A stretch of DNA of 64,000 bases from CAZZBM01 sp964652255 (GTDB taxonomy: Bacteria; Bdellovibrionota; Bacteriovoracia; Bacteriovoracales; CAZZBM01). The DNA lies in assembly GCA_964652255.1 (NCBI GenBank), contig CAZZBM010000002.1, positions 87,167 to 151,166 on the forward strand. Direction: 5' to 3'. This document shows, piece by piece, positions 26,016 to 34,547 of this stretch; the stretch's first letter is position 1; each line of letters starts with the position of its first letter. Made by a program: the position numbers and the translations under genes. Under the pieces are notes generated by a model. It saw only the letters and a list, made by a program, of their open reading frames with translations. It ran no database searches and was not told the origin of the DNA.

Positions 26016-27283
26016 AATTTATGCTCTATATTAATTCTTGCTGAGTAATTTTTAAAAAACTTAAAACATCTATTTTTCAAGGAGGATAAAGATATTTGGT
26101 TTATTTTATCGTAATAATCTTGTGGATTCATTTTTTTTCCAGAAAAAACAGTTTCTGAAATTTTTAAATTCAGAGAAAGATTTCTTTCTAGATTATAAGC
26201 AAAAGAAATATCAAAAAAAGAACTTAAATGTAAAAAATCTTCTTCTTGAAAAGATTCACATAACTTAATATGTTCAGTGTTAATTGTTTTATAGACGGTT
26301 TCTGGGTCAATTGCTTGAAGAGGGGAGATCATAAAAATAAAATAACTTTTTTGAAGAAAAGAAAATAAATTAAAATGCATATTAAGAAATAAATGAGTAT
26401 AATTTTTTGAGGTAATAAAAAAAGAAGTGATTTTTTTTGATAAAATAATCTGAAATATTTTTTCATGAAGAAAATCCTGATGAGTTTCACCTAGAGTTTC
26501 ATAAAGATAGACAATGTTTTTGGGTAGTTGATTTTCAATGTAGGGAACATTTTTATTGCTAATTTTATTAAAAGAGTAGTTCGGTTTCTTAAAAGAAGAA
26601 ACTTTTGATTGCCATGTTCCAAATTCTTTTTCTAAACTATCTTTAAAATTATCTGGTAAATCTCCAGTCAGGACAATAAAAGCATTTTTAGGATCATAGT
26701 ATCTATGAAAATAATTACTTATTTCATCCATTGTTATGGAGTTTAAATCTTGCTCAGTTCCGATAACAGGGTGAGCCATTGAGGTGTTTTCAAAAAGATA
26801 ACTTTGTAGAAAAAGAGCAAACTTAGAAAAAGGAGGTGATTCTGTTTGTTTTTTTTCTTCAAGAATAATTTTTCGCTCTTTCTCAAAAAGATCTTGATCT
26901 AAATAAAAGTTTTTTAATCTCTTAGCTTCTTCTTTAAGAACTATTTCAAAGTCTTTATTTGAAAAAACTGAATAATAAACAGTTTTTTCTTTACCCGTCA
27001 TGGCATTATAAGTAGCTCCAAAGCTTTCTATGGTTTCTAGGTAAGAATTTGTAGAGTTTTTTTGAAATAAAAGATGTTCTAAAAAGTGAGTTGCACCTGT
27101 TTTACCTGGTTGTTCATAAGCAGATCCAATATGAAAGTTAATACTAAAAGCTATTAAAGGAGCATGTTGAGTTTTTTTATAAAAAACTTTAAGTCCATTT
27201 TTTAATGTGATTTCTTGAACATAGTCTTGTTTTTTTTCAAAATGAGTTTGGCAAGAAATGAGTAATAATAAAAATTTTTTCAT
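26012..27283 (-). CDS. M16 zinc peptidase (insulinase/pitrilysin family), lipoprotein
   Basis: The 423-residue protein carries the inverted zinc motif HFLEH (in GATHFLEHLLFQKN, about residue 84) with the downstream Glu expected in the following helix. The start MKKFLLLLISC is a lipoprotein signal with Cys at residue 11, so the enzyme is probably anchored in the periplasm. Together with the next gene it makes an alpha/beta M16 pair that degrades peptides or processes envelope proteins. Transcription starts in the 80-base gap shared with the divergent hydrolase gene. Confidence 0.88.
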   Translation of the reverse strand: MKKFLLLLISCQTHFEKKQDYVQEITLKNGLKVFYKKTQHAPLIAFSINFHIGSAYEQPGKTGATHFLEHLLFQKNSTNSYLETIESFGATYNAMTGKEKTVYYSVFSNKDFEIVLKEEAKRLKNFYLDQDLFEKERKIILEEKKQTESPPFSKFALFLQSYLFENTSMAHPVIGTEQDLNSITMDEISNYFHRYYDPKNAFIVLTGDLPDNFKDSLEKEFGTWQSKVSSFKKPNYSFNKISNKNVPYIENQLPKNIVYLYETLGETHQDFLHEKIFQIILSKKITSFFITSKNYTHLFLNMHFNLFSFLQKSYFIFMISPLQAIDPETVYKTINTEHIKLCESFQEEDFLHLSSFFDISFAYNLERNLSLNLKISETVFSGKKMNPQDYYDKINQISLSSLKNRCFKFFKNYSARINIEHKL

Positions 27284-27363
27284 TGAAAAATGATTTTAAT
27301 ATAAAAAAAATAATTTGTCTAAGACTAGACTTTTTTAAATTATTACTTAAAATAAAGGCAATC

Positions 27364-28128
27364 GTGACTAAAGTTATCTTTTTGGGAACTGGTACAAGTT
27401 CAGGTATTCCACAAGTTGCTTGTTCTTGCTTTGTTTGTTCTTCTCCTGATCCTAAAAACAAAAGACAAAGATCTTCTCTCTACTTAGAAACAAAAAAGAG
27501 CAAAATACTTGTTGATACTGGACCTGATGTTAAAAATCAACTTATTCGCCATCAGATTCAAGATCTAGATGGGATCATCATTACTCATCATCATATGGAT
27601 CATTGTGTAGGCATAGATGATCTTAAATATATTTCTTATAAAAAAGAAAAAATCTTAAAATTTTATTGTTTTGAAAAAACTTATCAAGCTCTTAAAGTTA
27701 TGTTTAGTTATTTTTTTCATCATGAAAACATTGAGTTTCATATTGTAAAAGAAGGTTGGAATAAAATTTGTGAAGAAAATTTCTACTTACAAGAAGTTCC
27801 TCATACAAAAAGCATGCAAACTTTAAGTTTTTACTTTGAAGGTTTGATCTATTTAACTGATTTTGCTGCTATTTCTGATTCTTATCATGATTTTCTATTA
27901 AAGAATAAAATTGAACTTTTTATTATAGAGTTATTAAGAAAACATCCTAGGAAGGGACATCATTGTTTTTTTCAAGTTTTATCTTTTTTGAAAAAATATC
28001 AATATAAAGAAGCTTATTGTGTTCATTTGAGTCATTATTTAGAGCATGAAGCTCTAGAAGATGAATTAAAAAAAACAAATATAAATCTTAGACCCGCCTA
28101 TGATGGTCTAATAAAGGAGATAAAATGA
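27364..28128 (+). CDS. MBL-fold hydrolase, PhnP-like
   Basis: I start at the GTG at 27364, giving MTKVIFLGTGTSSGIP, the standard start of this family; an upstream ATG at 27283 would add 27 residues across the divergent promoter gap. The 254-residue protein has the Cys-rich loop CSCFVC of PhnP-like enzymes and the metal motif THHHMDH, with later metal ligands LTDFAA and HLSH. PhnP-type members cleave cyclic phosphodiesters. The true substrate is unknown. The end overlaps ald by 4 bases. Confidence 0.87.
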   Translation: MTKVIFLGTGTSSGIPQVACSCFVCSSPDPKNKRQRSSLYLETKKSKILVDTGPDVKNQLIRHQIQDLDGIIITHHHMDHCVGIDDLKYISYKKEKILKFYCFEKTYQALKVMFSYFFHHENIEFHIVKEGWNKICEENFYLQEVPHTKSMQTLSFYFEGLIYLTDFAAISDSYHDFLLKNKIELFIIELLRKHPRKGHHCFFQVLSFLKKYQYKEAYCVHLSHYLEHEALEDELKKTNINLRPAYDGLIKEIK

Positions 28129-29222
28129 AAATTGGAGTGCCTAAAGAAATTAAAGTAGCTGAATATCGTGTTGGATTAAGACCTGATCAAGTCAAAGAAC
28201 TTGTTGATTTAAAGCATGAAGTTTTTGTTCAAACTCAAGCCGGTATAGAAGTTGGTTTTAGTGATGCTGATTATGAGAAAGCTGGTGGGAAAATTTTAAC
28301 AAGTTTAAAAGAAGTTTACCAAAAAACAGATCTTATTGTTAAAGTTAAAGAACCTATTGAGCAAGAATGGTCTTATATAAAACCTTATCAATTTATATAT
28401 GCTTTTTTTCATTTAGCTGCAGATAAAAAACTCACACAAAGTTTAATGCAACAACAAGCAACTTGTTTTGCTTATGAGACTATTGAAGATAAGAAAGGTT
28501 TATTGCCTCTACTAATCCCTATGTCAGAGGTAGCTGGTAGAATGGCAGTTCAAGTGGGAATGAGATTTTTGCAAAAAGATTTTAAAGGAAAGGGACTTTT
28601 ATTGGGAGCTGTGCCTGGGGTTAAAAAGGGTTCAGTGGTTATTTTAGGGGCTGGAGCAGCTGGTATGAATGCTCTAAAAATGGCTTATGGTTTGGGCGCA
28701 AAAGTTACTTTGATTGATATTAGTATGGAAAAGTTAGCCTACGTAGAGGATTTATACCAAGGACAAGTTCAAACTCTTTATTCTAATGAAAAAAATATCT
28801 TTGAATCTGTGCAACAGGCTGATCTTGTCGTGGGTGCTGTTTTAATTAAAGGTGCGCTTGCACCTAAGTTAGTTACTAAAAAAATGATTCAAGAAATGGA
28901 GAAAAAAAGTGTTTTAGTAGATATTTCTATTGATCAAGGTGGATGTTTTGAAACTTCTAAAATTACTACTCACAATGAACCTATTCATGAAGTGGAAGGA
29001 ATTTATCATTACGGAGTTACGAATATGCCTGGAGCTGTTCCAAAAACTTCAACCTACGCTTTAACTAATGTGACTTTTCCTATTTTAAAAAGAATTTTAA
29101 AAGAAGGAGTGGATTCTATAAAAAAAGATCCTTTACTTAAAAAAGGATTTAATATTTTTCAAGGCAAGCTTGTTTATGAGCAGGTTGCTAAAGATCTCGA
29201 CTTAGAACTTTCTTCTTTTTAA
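28125..29222 (+). CDS. ald: alanine dehydrogenase
   Basis: This enzyme interconverts L-alanine and pyruvate with NAD. The 365-residue protein matches the family from its first residues (MKIGVPKEIKVAEYRVGL, with the substrate Arg in YRVGL), through KVKEP, the catalytic His in FFHLA, the NAD fold VILGAGAAGMNALKMAYGLG and the catalytic Asp in DISIDQGG. A good Shine-Dalgarno (AAAGGAG) precedes the ATG. It lets the cell use alanine as carbon and nitrogen source, plausible for an organism feeding on host or prey protein. The 3' end overlaps the convergent helicase by 35 bases. Confidence 0.95.
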   Translation: MKIGVPKEIKVAEYRVGLRPDQVKELVDLKHEVFVQTQAGIEVGFSDADYEKAGGKILTSLKEVYQKTDLIVKVKEPIEQEWSYIKPYQFIYAFFHLAADKKLTQSLMQQQATCFAYETIEDKKGLLPLLIPMSEVAGRMAVQVGMRFLQKDFKGKGLLLGAVPGVKKGSVVILGAGAAGMNALKMAYGLGAKVTLIDISMEKLAYVEDLYQGQVQTLYSNEKNIFESVQQADLVVGAVLIKGALAPKLVTKKMIQEMEKKSVLVDISIDQGGCFETSKITTHNEPIHEVEGIYHYGVTNMPGAVPKTSTYALTNVTFPILKRILKEGVDSIKKDPLLKKGFNIFQGKLVYEQVAKDLDLELSSF

Positions 29223-30156
29223 ATAAAGATAAAAAGTCTTTGAAAAAAGAAGAAGGGTAAAATTTATCCATAGAAAAGATAGAGTAGGATTTTCCATCAC
29301 GCCCTGCTCTTCTTACCATTTGAATCCAAAAGTCTTTATTTTTTACAGGATATAGTATAAAAACATGAGAGATACTCGGAAGATTAACTCCGTGACTAAG
29401 AGCAATGGTAGAGATAATAATAACTTTTTTATCTAAAAAATTATTAATTTTTTTTTGAAAAGAAACAGTTTCACCACCTTTGCAAGAAAAAACATAAGAA
29501 AAATATTTTTTTAAATAATGATAACATTCATCAACTTCTTCTCTCTTTTGACAAAAAATAAGAGTGCTTCGTTCTTGAAAGAAAAATAAATGAATCTTTA
29601 ATCTTAAAATGAGAAGATCTCGAGAGGAGAAAAAGACATGATAGAAAGGTTTAAATCCTAAGTCTTGATTCTTAAAATTTAGAAGATAAACATGAGGGTA
29701 ATGAGAAAAAAGTGAAAAAAATTTTTCAAAAAAAGGAAAAGTAGCTGTGAGACACAATAAAGAAACATTATAAGCGAGTAAAGATTCCAACAAATAGTAT
29801 AGGTAAGGTCTAAAAGAATTCCAGTAAAAAAAAAGATGAAATTCATCAAGAACAAAAAGACATTTTTTGTATTGAAAGTATTCAATAAGATCTTCTTCTA
29901 GTAATTCTGCTGTGAGCGTGAGATGAAATTTTTTAGGAAGATTTTTAAGAACTGATTTTCTTTCTTGTAAAGAAAGATCTAAAAGAGAGTAAGCTTCAAA
30001 TTTTTTTTGAAACTCTAAAGACAGGGCTTTTAAAGGAGCAATATAAATAAGATTATAAGTTAGGGCTAAGTTTTTTAAAGCATAGGTTTTGCCCGTAGCT
30101 GGAGGAGAAAGACACAGAACAACGCTTGGATTATTTTTAAAAAAATACTCAAACAC
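29188..30156 (-). CDS. compact SF2 helicase-like ATPase
   Basis: The 322-residue protein is a minimal two-lobe superfamily 2 helicase: motif I SPPATGKT (residues 17-24), Ia IAPLKALSLEF, motif II DEFH, motif III LTATF, motif IV FCQKREEV, and motif VI MVRRAGRDG. It lacks any accessory domain such as RQC, HRDC or a C-terminal extension, and is shorter than standard DEAD or RecQ proteins. It could act on RNA or DNA; sequence does not decide. The 35-base overlap with ald at the 3' end and a downstream lipoprotein gap flank it. Confidence 0.75.
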   Translation of the reverse strand: MFEYFFKNNPSVVLCLSPPATGKTYALKNLALTYNLIYIAPLKALSLEFQKKFEAYSLLDLSLQERKSVLKNLPKKFHLTLTAELLEEDLIEYFQYKKCLFVLDEFHLFFYWNSFRPYLYYLLESLLAYNVSLLCLTATFPFFEKFFSLFSHYPHVYLLNFKNQDLGFKPFYHVFFSSRDLLILRLKIHLFFFQERSTLIFCQKREEVDECYHYLKKYFSYVFSCKGGETVSFQKKINNFLDKKVIIISTIALSHGVNLPSISHVFILYPVKNKDFWIQMVRRAGRDGKSYSIFSMDKFYPSSFFKDFLSLFKKKKVLSRDL

Positions 30157-30204
30157 TTATTTTTTTTATGAAAAAAATAAAATTGTCTCAAGAAGTAATT
30201 TTAA

Positions 30205-30336
30205 TTATTTCTTATTTGATGTAGGCTCAGAAAGATTTTCTTGAGAAACCTTTTCTTTATTTTTACAGCAAGAACATTTTTTTTCACTAGATTTAGCTTC
30301 ACAAGAAATGAGAAAAATAAGAACAAATTTTATCAT
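30205..30336 (-). CDS. 43-residue Cys-rich lipoprotein
   Basis: The open frame starts with MIKFVLIFLISC, a lipoprotein signal with lipobox Cys at residue 12. A mature part of 32 residues follows, with a CSCC cluster and otherwise Lys, Ser, Glu and Asn. The ATG overlaps the rodA stop by one base (TGATG), so it is probably translated with the cell-shape genes. A metal-binding or disulfide role for the CSCC is possible. No family was recognised. Confidence 0.7.
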   Translation of the reverse strand: MIKFVLIFLISCEAKSSEKKCSCCKNKEKVSQENLSEPTSNKK

Positions 30337-31421
30337 CAAAATAATCTCCTGTCTTTAGATATCGCTGTTAAAATACCTGTGCATAAAGAAAAAGTCAAAT
30401 AGCTAGATCCACCATAAGAGAAAAAAGGTAGAGGAATTCCTACAACAGGAAAAAGTCCCATACACATACTAGTATTAATAACTACATGCCAAAAAAATAA
30501 ACTAGCGATTCCAACACAAAGAAGAGAATTGAAAAAAGTGGCAGCTTGTTGAGAAAGATAAAGAGCTTTAAGAATAAAAAAGAAATAAAGGCTTAGAAGA
30601 AAAAAACTTCCCAAAAAACCTCTTTCCTCGTTAAATAGAGCGAAAATAAAATCTGTATGATTTTCTGGTAGAAATTCTAGAGAAGCTTGAGAAGATCTTT
30701 TAAAACCCTTACCTAAAAATTGTCCTGATCCAATAGCAATTTTAGATTGTAAAGCATTATAACCACTTCCTTGAATATCTTGAGTAGGAGAAAGAAAGTT
30801 GAGAATTCTTTTTCTTTGATAATCTTTTAATCCAAAAGCATAAAGAAGAAAAAGACTCAAAAGAGAGATAAATCCAAAGATAATAAAAAATTTTTTTGAA
30901 AATCTTTTATAGATAATGAAAAAAAGGAAAATAAAAAAAAGAAGTCCAGCTGTACCTAAGTCTGGTTGCAAAATAATAATAAGGGCAGGAAAAGAGACGA
31001 AAAAAAGAGAAATAAAAAAATTTTTTAAATCTAAATCTTTTTCTGGATCTTGATCGGTAAAAAAGCGACTTAAAAACAAAATCATACCTATTTTCATGAA
31101 TTCTGAGGGTTGAATTCTTAGTGGTCCTAAAGATAACCACCTTTGAGCTCCCATACCGATTTTACCTAAAAAAAGAACTAAAATGACTAATAAAAGCAAA
31201 AGAATATAAGAGATATAGCTTAATCGGTAAATAATTTGTAAAGGAATAAAAGAAAGAGTTAGACTTAATCCTAAACCTAAACTAATCCAAGTGAGTTGCA
31301 TAAAAATAAGTTTAAAATCTTCTTTTAAGAAAGAAGCTGAGTAAAGATGTAATAATCCTAAGAAGCTTAAAAGAAGCATAGTAATGAGATAGGTATAATC
31401 AAAACGTTTAAAAAGATGCAT
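30336..31421 (-). CDS. rodA: rod-shape peptidoglycan glycosyltransferase RodA
   Basis: The 361-residue SEDS protein has about ten membrane segments and the family blocks GAQRWLSLGPLRIQPSEFMK, LPENHTDFIFALFNEE (with the catalytic-site Asp region) and GIPLPFFSYGGSSYLTF. RodA polymerises glycan strands from lipid II and works with PBP2, encoded just upstream with a 14-base overlap. It is the fourth gene of the run mreC-mreD-mrdA-rodA. Confidence 0.96.
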   Translation of the reverse strand: MHLFKRFDYTYLITMLLLSFLGLLHLYSASFLKEDFKLIFMQLTWISLGLGLSLTLSFIPLQIIYRLSYISYILLLLLVILVLFLGKIGMGAQRWLSLGPLRIQPSEFMKIGMILFLSRFFTDQDPEKDLDLKNFFISLFFVSFPALIIILQPDLGTAGLLFFIFLFFIIYKRFSKKFFIIFGFISLLSLFLLYAFGLKDYQRKRILNFLSPTQDIQGSGYNALQSKIAIGSGQFLGKGFKRSSQASLEFLPENHTDFIFALFNEERGFLGSFFLLSLYFFFILKALYLSQQAATFFNSLLCVGIASLFFWHVVINTSMCMGLFPVVGIPLPFFSYGGSSYLTFSLCTGILTAISKDRRLF

Positions 31422-33243
31422 ATTTTTTTAAATAAGATTCAATCATATTAAAAACATAAGGAGCTGTACTAGCACCAGAACAACCATGTTCTAAAACCAT
31501 AGCCACAACAATTCTAGGCTTGTCACTAGGAGCATAAGCAACAAAAAGACCATGATGACGTTTATTTTTTTCAAGAAGATAACAACTTTGATAAATAGAG
31601 TTTTGATGAAAAGAATAAACTTGAGCAGTTCCAGTTTTTCCACTAGCCTCAATGTTACCTTTTCTATGTTTAAAAGCTGTCCCTGTTGGATGATTAACAA
31701 CTTCGTAAAGACCTTGTTGGACAAGCTTCCAGGTTTGGTCTTTAAGTTCTATTTTTTTAACTTCTTCAGGATAGCTATATTGTTGAAAACCTTTTTTAGT
31801 GAAAAATTCTTGAACAAGATAAGGTTTCATTAAACGTCCTTTCGTAGCAATTATACTATAAGCAAGAGCTAGTTGTAAGATATTAATTGTGACATAAGAT
31901 TGACCAATGGTGACAGAGAGAGTGTCGCCTAGTTGCCATTCTTGATTGAATTTATTTTTTTTCCATTCTTTTGTTGGAACAATTCCTGTACTTTCTAAGC
32001 CTAAATTTAATTTTTGTTTTTCGCCAAAACCAAAAAGATAACTATAATGAGCTAAGTCATCTACATTTAACTTTAAGCCTAATTTATGATAAAAATTATT
32101 ACAAGATTCTCTTAAACTTTTAATAATATTAACTGAGCCATGTCCAGAAGATCTCCAACAGTGGAAAGATCTATTTTTAAGTTTTAAAGATCCAGTACAG
32201 TACTCTTCATGGTAAGGACTGATAATTTTTTTTTCTAAAGCAGTAATTAAAGGAAATGGCTTAAAGGTTGATCCAGGGGCATAATGTTCTTGAAAGACTT
32301 TATTAATAAGAGGTTTTTGAGGATTATTACTGAGTTTTAGCCAGTCTTCTTTACTAATTCCAAAAGCAAATTGAGATCCTTTAAAGCCAGGACTAGAGAC
32401 AAGAAATAAAACTTCTCCTGTTTGAGGGTTTAATCCTATCATGCCTCCTGATTCATTTTTAAATGAATGATAGGCTTTAAGTTGTAAATCTTTATCAAGA
32501 GTTAGTTTTAAATTTTGACCTTCAATAAAAGGATACTTAGGAAGTTTTTTTAAAAACTCATCTTCAAAGTCTAGTTCTCTTTTTCTACCTTTAGCATCAA
32601 TAATACTATAAGAGATAGAAGGAGAGCCTCTAAGTTGATTTTGATAAGTTTTTTCTAGTCCGCTTTTACCAATAAGTTCTTGAGGTAGGATTTGAGGATT
32701 TTCTAATTCTTTTTGATTGGGCAGTGCTACATAACCTAAGACAGAACTAAAGGCTTCTTCTTCGTAATAAATTCTTGTTTGTTCTTCTTGAATAGAAATT
32801 CCTGGCAATTCAGAGAGATAGTTTTCAACCTTGGCAATTTCTTCAAAAGAAACATTTTTTTTGAGAATAATAGGTAAATATCGAGCCTGAGAAGTATAAT
32901 TTTTAATAGTTTTTAAAAAATTATTTTTAGGAATTTTCAATAAATTACTTAATTGATCTAGAGTTGATTTTTGTGCATATTGAGGGATGTAAACGAGGTC
33001 AAACCTAGGAATGTTATCAGCTAATAAAAATCCTGAACGATCATAAATTCTTCCTCTGGGTGGAAGTGTGATATCTTTTCTAATTTTATTCTTAAGAGAA
33101 TAAATGTAAAAATCTTCTCCTTTTATGATTTGTAAGTAAAATAATCTTATTAATAAAAGAATAAAAAAAGTGAAAGTTAAATAAAAAAGAATTTTAAATC
33201 TTTTACGAGATTGATAGATAAGATCTTCTTCAAAATTCTCCAT
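31408..33243 (-). CDS. mrdA: penicillin-binding protein 2
   Basis: The 611-residue class B PBP cross-links peptidoglycan for the elongasome. After a cytoplasmic tail and one membrane helix (about residues 17-37) come the dimerisation domain with RGRIYDRSG and the transpeptidase domain with SxxK as STFK (in APGSTFKPF), SxN as SCN (RESCNNFY) and KTG (ASGKTGTAQVY). It overlaps mreD by 14 bases and rodA by 14. The gene set matches the classical rod-shape operon. Confidence 0.96.
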   Translation of the reverse strand: MENFEEDLIYQSRKRFKILFYLTFTFFILLLIRLFYLQIIKGEDFYIYSLKNKIRKDITLPPRGRIYDRSGFLLADNIPRFDLVYIPQYAQKSTLDQLSNLLKIPKNNFLKTIKNYTSQARYLPIILKKNVSFEEIAKVENYLSELPGISIQEEQTRIYYEEEAFSSVLGYVALPNQKELENPQILPQELIGKSGLEKTYQNQLRGSPSISYSIIDAKGRKRELDFEDEFLKKLPKYPFIEGQNLKLTLDKDLQLKAYHSFKNESGGMIGLNPQTGEVLFLVSSPGFKGSQFAFGISKEDWLKLSNNPQKPLINKVFQEHYAPGSTFKPFPLITALEKKIISPYHEEYCTGSLKLKNRSFHCWRSSGHGSVNIIKSLRESCNNFYHKLGLKLNVDDLAHYSYLFGFGEKQKLNLGLESTGIVPTKEWKKNKFNQEWQLGDTLSVTIGQSYVTINILQLALAYSIIATKGRLMKPYLVQEFFTKKGFQQYSYPEEVKKIELKDQTWKLVQQGLYEVVNHPTGTAFKHRKGNIEASGKTGTAQVYSFHQNSIYQSCYLLEKNKRHHGLFVAYAPSDKPRIVVAMVLEHGCSGASTAPYVFNMIESYLKKYASF

Positions 33244-33691
33244 AAATTTCCTTTTCTTTCCAAATATTATTCAAGAGGAAGATGATTAAACAGCTAAGAA
33301 GATAGAATAAAAGAAAATCTTTAATGAAAAATAAAAAAAATTTCTTTTTTAAAAGAATAAAATAGCAAAAAAATAAATAGTTAAAAAGAAATAGAAAAAT
33401 GGTAAAAAAATGATAGTAGATTTTTTCACTATAGATAACTTGTTTGAAAAGAACAAGAAGAGATGTGGAAAAGAATAAACTGGATAAAAAGAGAAAAATG
33501 TAAGTAGAGTCAAAAGATATTTTTATAAAAAAAATTAACAAAGAAAGTAACAAACTTTCTTTGTTTTTAAGAGAAAAGAAAGAAAAATAAAAAAAAGGTA
33601 AAGAGGGATCAATGAGGCTAGGGGGATAAAAAGATCTAAGAAGAAAAACTAAGAATATGAAAAAAAAAGTTAAAAAAATTTTAATTAACAT
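33230..33691 (-). CDS. mreD: rod-shape determining protein MreD
   Basis: A very hydrophobic, Phe/Leu-rich protein with about five membrane segments, placed between mreC and the PBP2 gene where mreD normally sits. I take the ATG at 33691 (MLIKIFLTFFF), giving 153 residues and an 11-base overlap with mreC; an ATG at 33727 would extend further into mreC. MreD is poorly conserved, so the name rests on size, hydrophobicity and position. Confidence 0.82.
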   Translation of the reverse strand: MLIKIFLTFFFIFLVFLLRSFYPPSLIDPSLPFFYFSFFSLKNKESLLLSLLIFFIKISFDSTYIFLFLSSLFFSTSLLVLFKQVIYSEKIYYHFFTIFLFLFNYLFFCYFILLKKKFFLFFIKDFLLFYLLSCLIIFLLNNIWKEKEIYGEF

Positions 33692-34499
33692 AGATGAGAA
33701 CATATTGAGAAAAGGGGATAGTTTCAAAGGGTTGAATAGATATTTTTTGAACCAAGTTTTCTTCTTTTTTTTCTATTTTATGAATAATTCCAACAGGAAT
33801 ACCTTTTGGAAAGATTCCACCTACACCAGCAGTATAAATTTTAAGACCTTCTTCTAAGGGAAGGGTTCTAGCGATATATTTTAAATACCCTAGCCCTTCC
33901 CCTGAGCCTTGATAAATTCCTCTAATAGAATAAAGCTCATCAAGAATATCTACTTGAAAATTTTCATCAATTAAAGTCATAACCTCAGAGTAAGAATCGT
34001 AAGAAAAGACTACCTTACCTATAAGTCCTTTAATTCCCAGAACTGGACTATCTTTTTTAACACCATCTAAAAGACCTTTATTAATTTTAATAATTCTTTG
34101 TTGGTGATCTAGATTCCAAGCTATAACTTGACCTATAATAAAATCTAAGTATTTTTTATTTTTTTGTTTTAAAAGAGTGATCTCTTTTAATTCTATTAGG
34201 TCTTTTTCTATTTTTTGGAGTTGATGATATTTATTTTTTAAGGCAAGATGCTCTTGCTCAAGAGCGGTATAAGAGGTATAAAGCTCTTTAGAATTAAAGT
34301 ATCTAGCTTTGATTTCAGAAAAGTATGAAAAAATATGGTGAAAAGCTTTTTGAGAATAAAAACTTAAAAATGAAAAAGGCTTTTGAATCCTATTCAAAGT
34401 AGATTCTTTTTTAAAAACGGTAAATAAAATGATAGAAATAAAAAAAAATAAAGAAAAAAATAAAAAAGAGTTTTTTTTGAAAAATCTTTTTTTAAACAT
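33681..34499 (-). CDS. mreC: rod-shape determining protein MreC
   Basis: The 272-residue protein has an N-terminal membrane helix (about residues 13-29), a coiled-coil region (about 75-115) and the two periplasmic beta domains with conserved blocks DGVKKDSPVLGIKGLIGKVV and ITAGVGGIFPKGIPVG-like (here IYTAGVGGIFPKGIPVG). MreC forms periplasmic filaments that activate PBP2-RodA. It is the first gene of the cluster; mreB, which usually precedes it, is not upstream here. The 48-base gap to the divergent gene at 34548 is the likely promoter. Confidence 0.94.
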   Translation of the reverse strand: MFKKRFFKKNSFLFFSLFFFISIILFTVFKKESTLNRIQKPFSFLSFYSQKAFHHIFSYFSEIKARYFNSKELYTSYTALEQEHLALKNKYHQLQKIEKDLIELKEITLLKQKNKKYLDFIIGQVIAWNLDHQQRIIKINKGLLDGVKKDSPVLGIKGLIGKVVFSYDSYSEVMTLIDENFQVDILDELYSIRGIYQGSGEGLGYLKYIARTLPLEEGLKIYTAGVGGIFPKGIPVGIIHKIEKKEENLVQKISIQPFETIPFSQYVLIYVN

Positions 34500-34547
34500 G
34501 AAAACCTACTTTAATGTAGCTAAAATAAAGTTAAATGCCAAGGAGTT

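Noticed and set aside
27283..27363. N-terminal extension of the MBL hydrolase from the ATG at 27283
   Set aside because: It overlaps the divergent peptidase start and precedes the family-typical start at the GTG at 27364.
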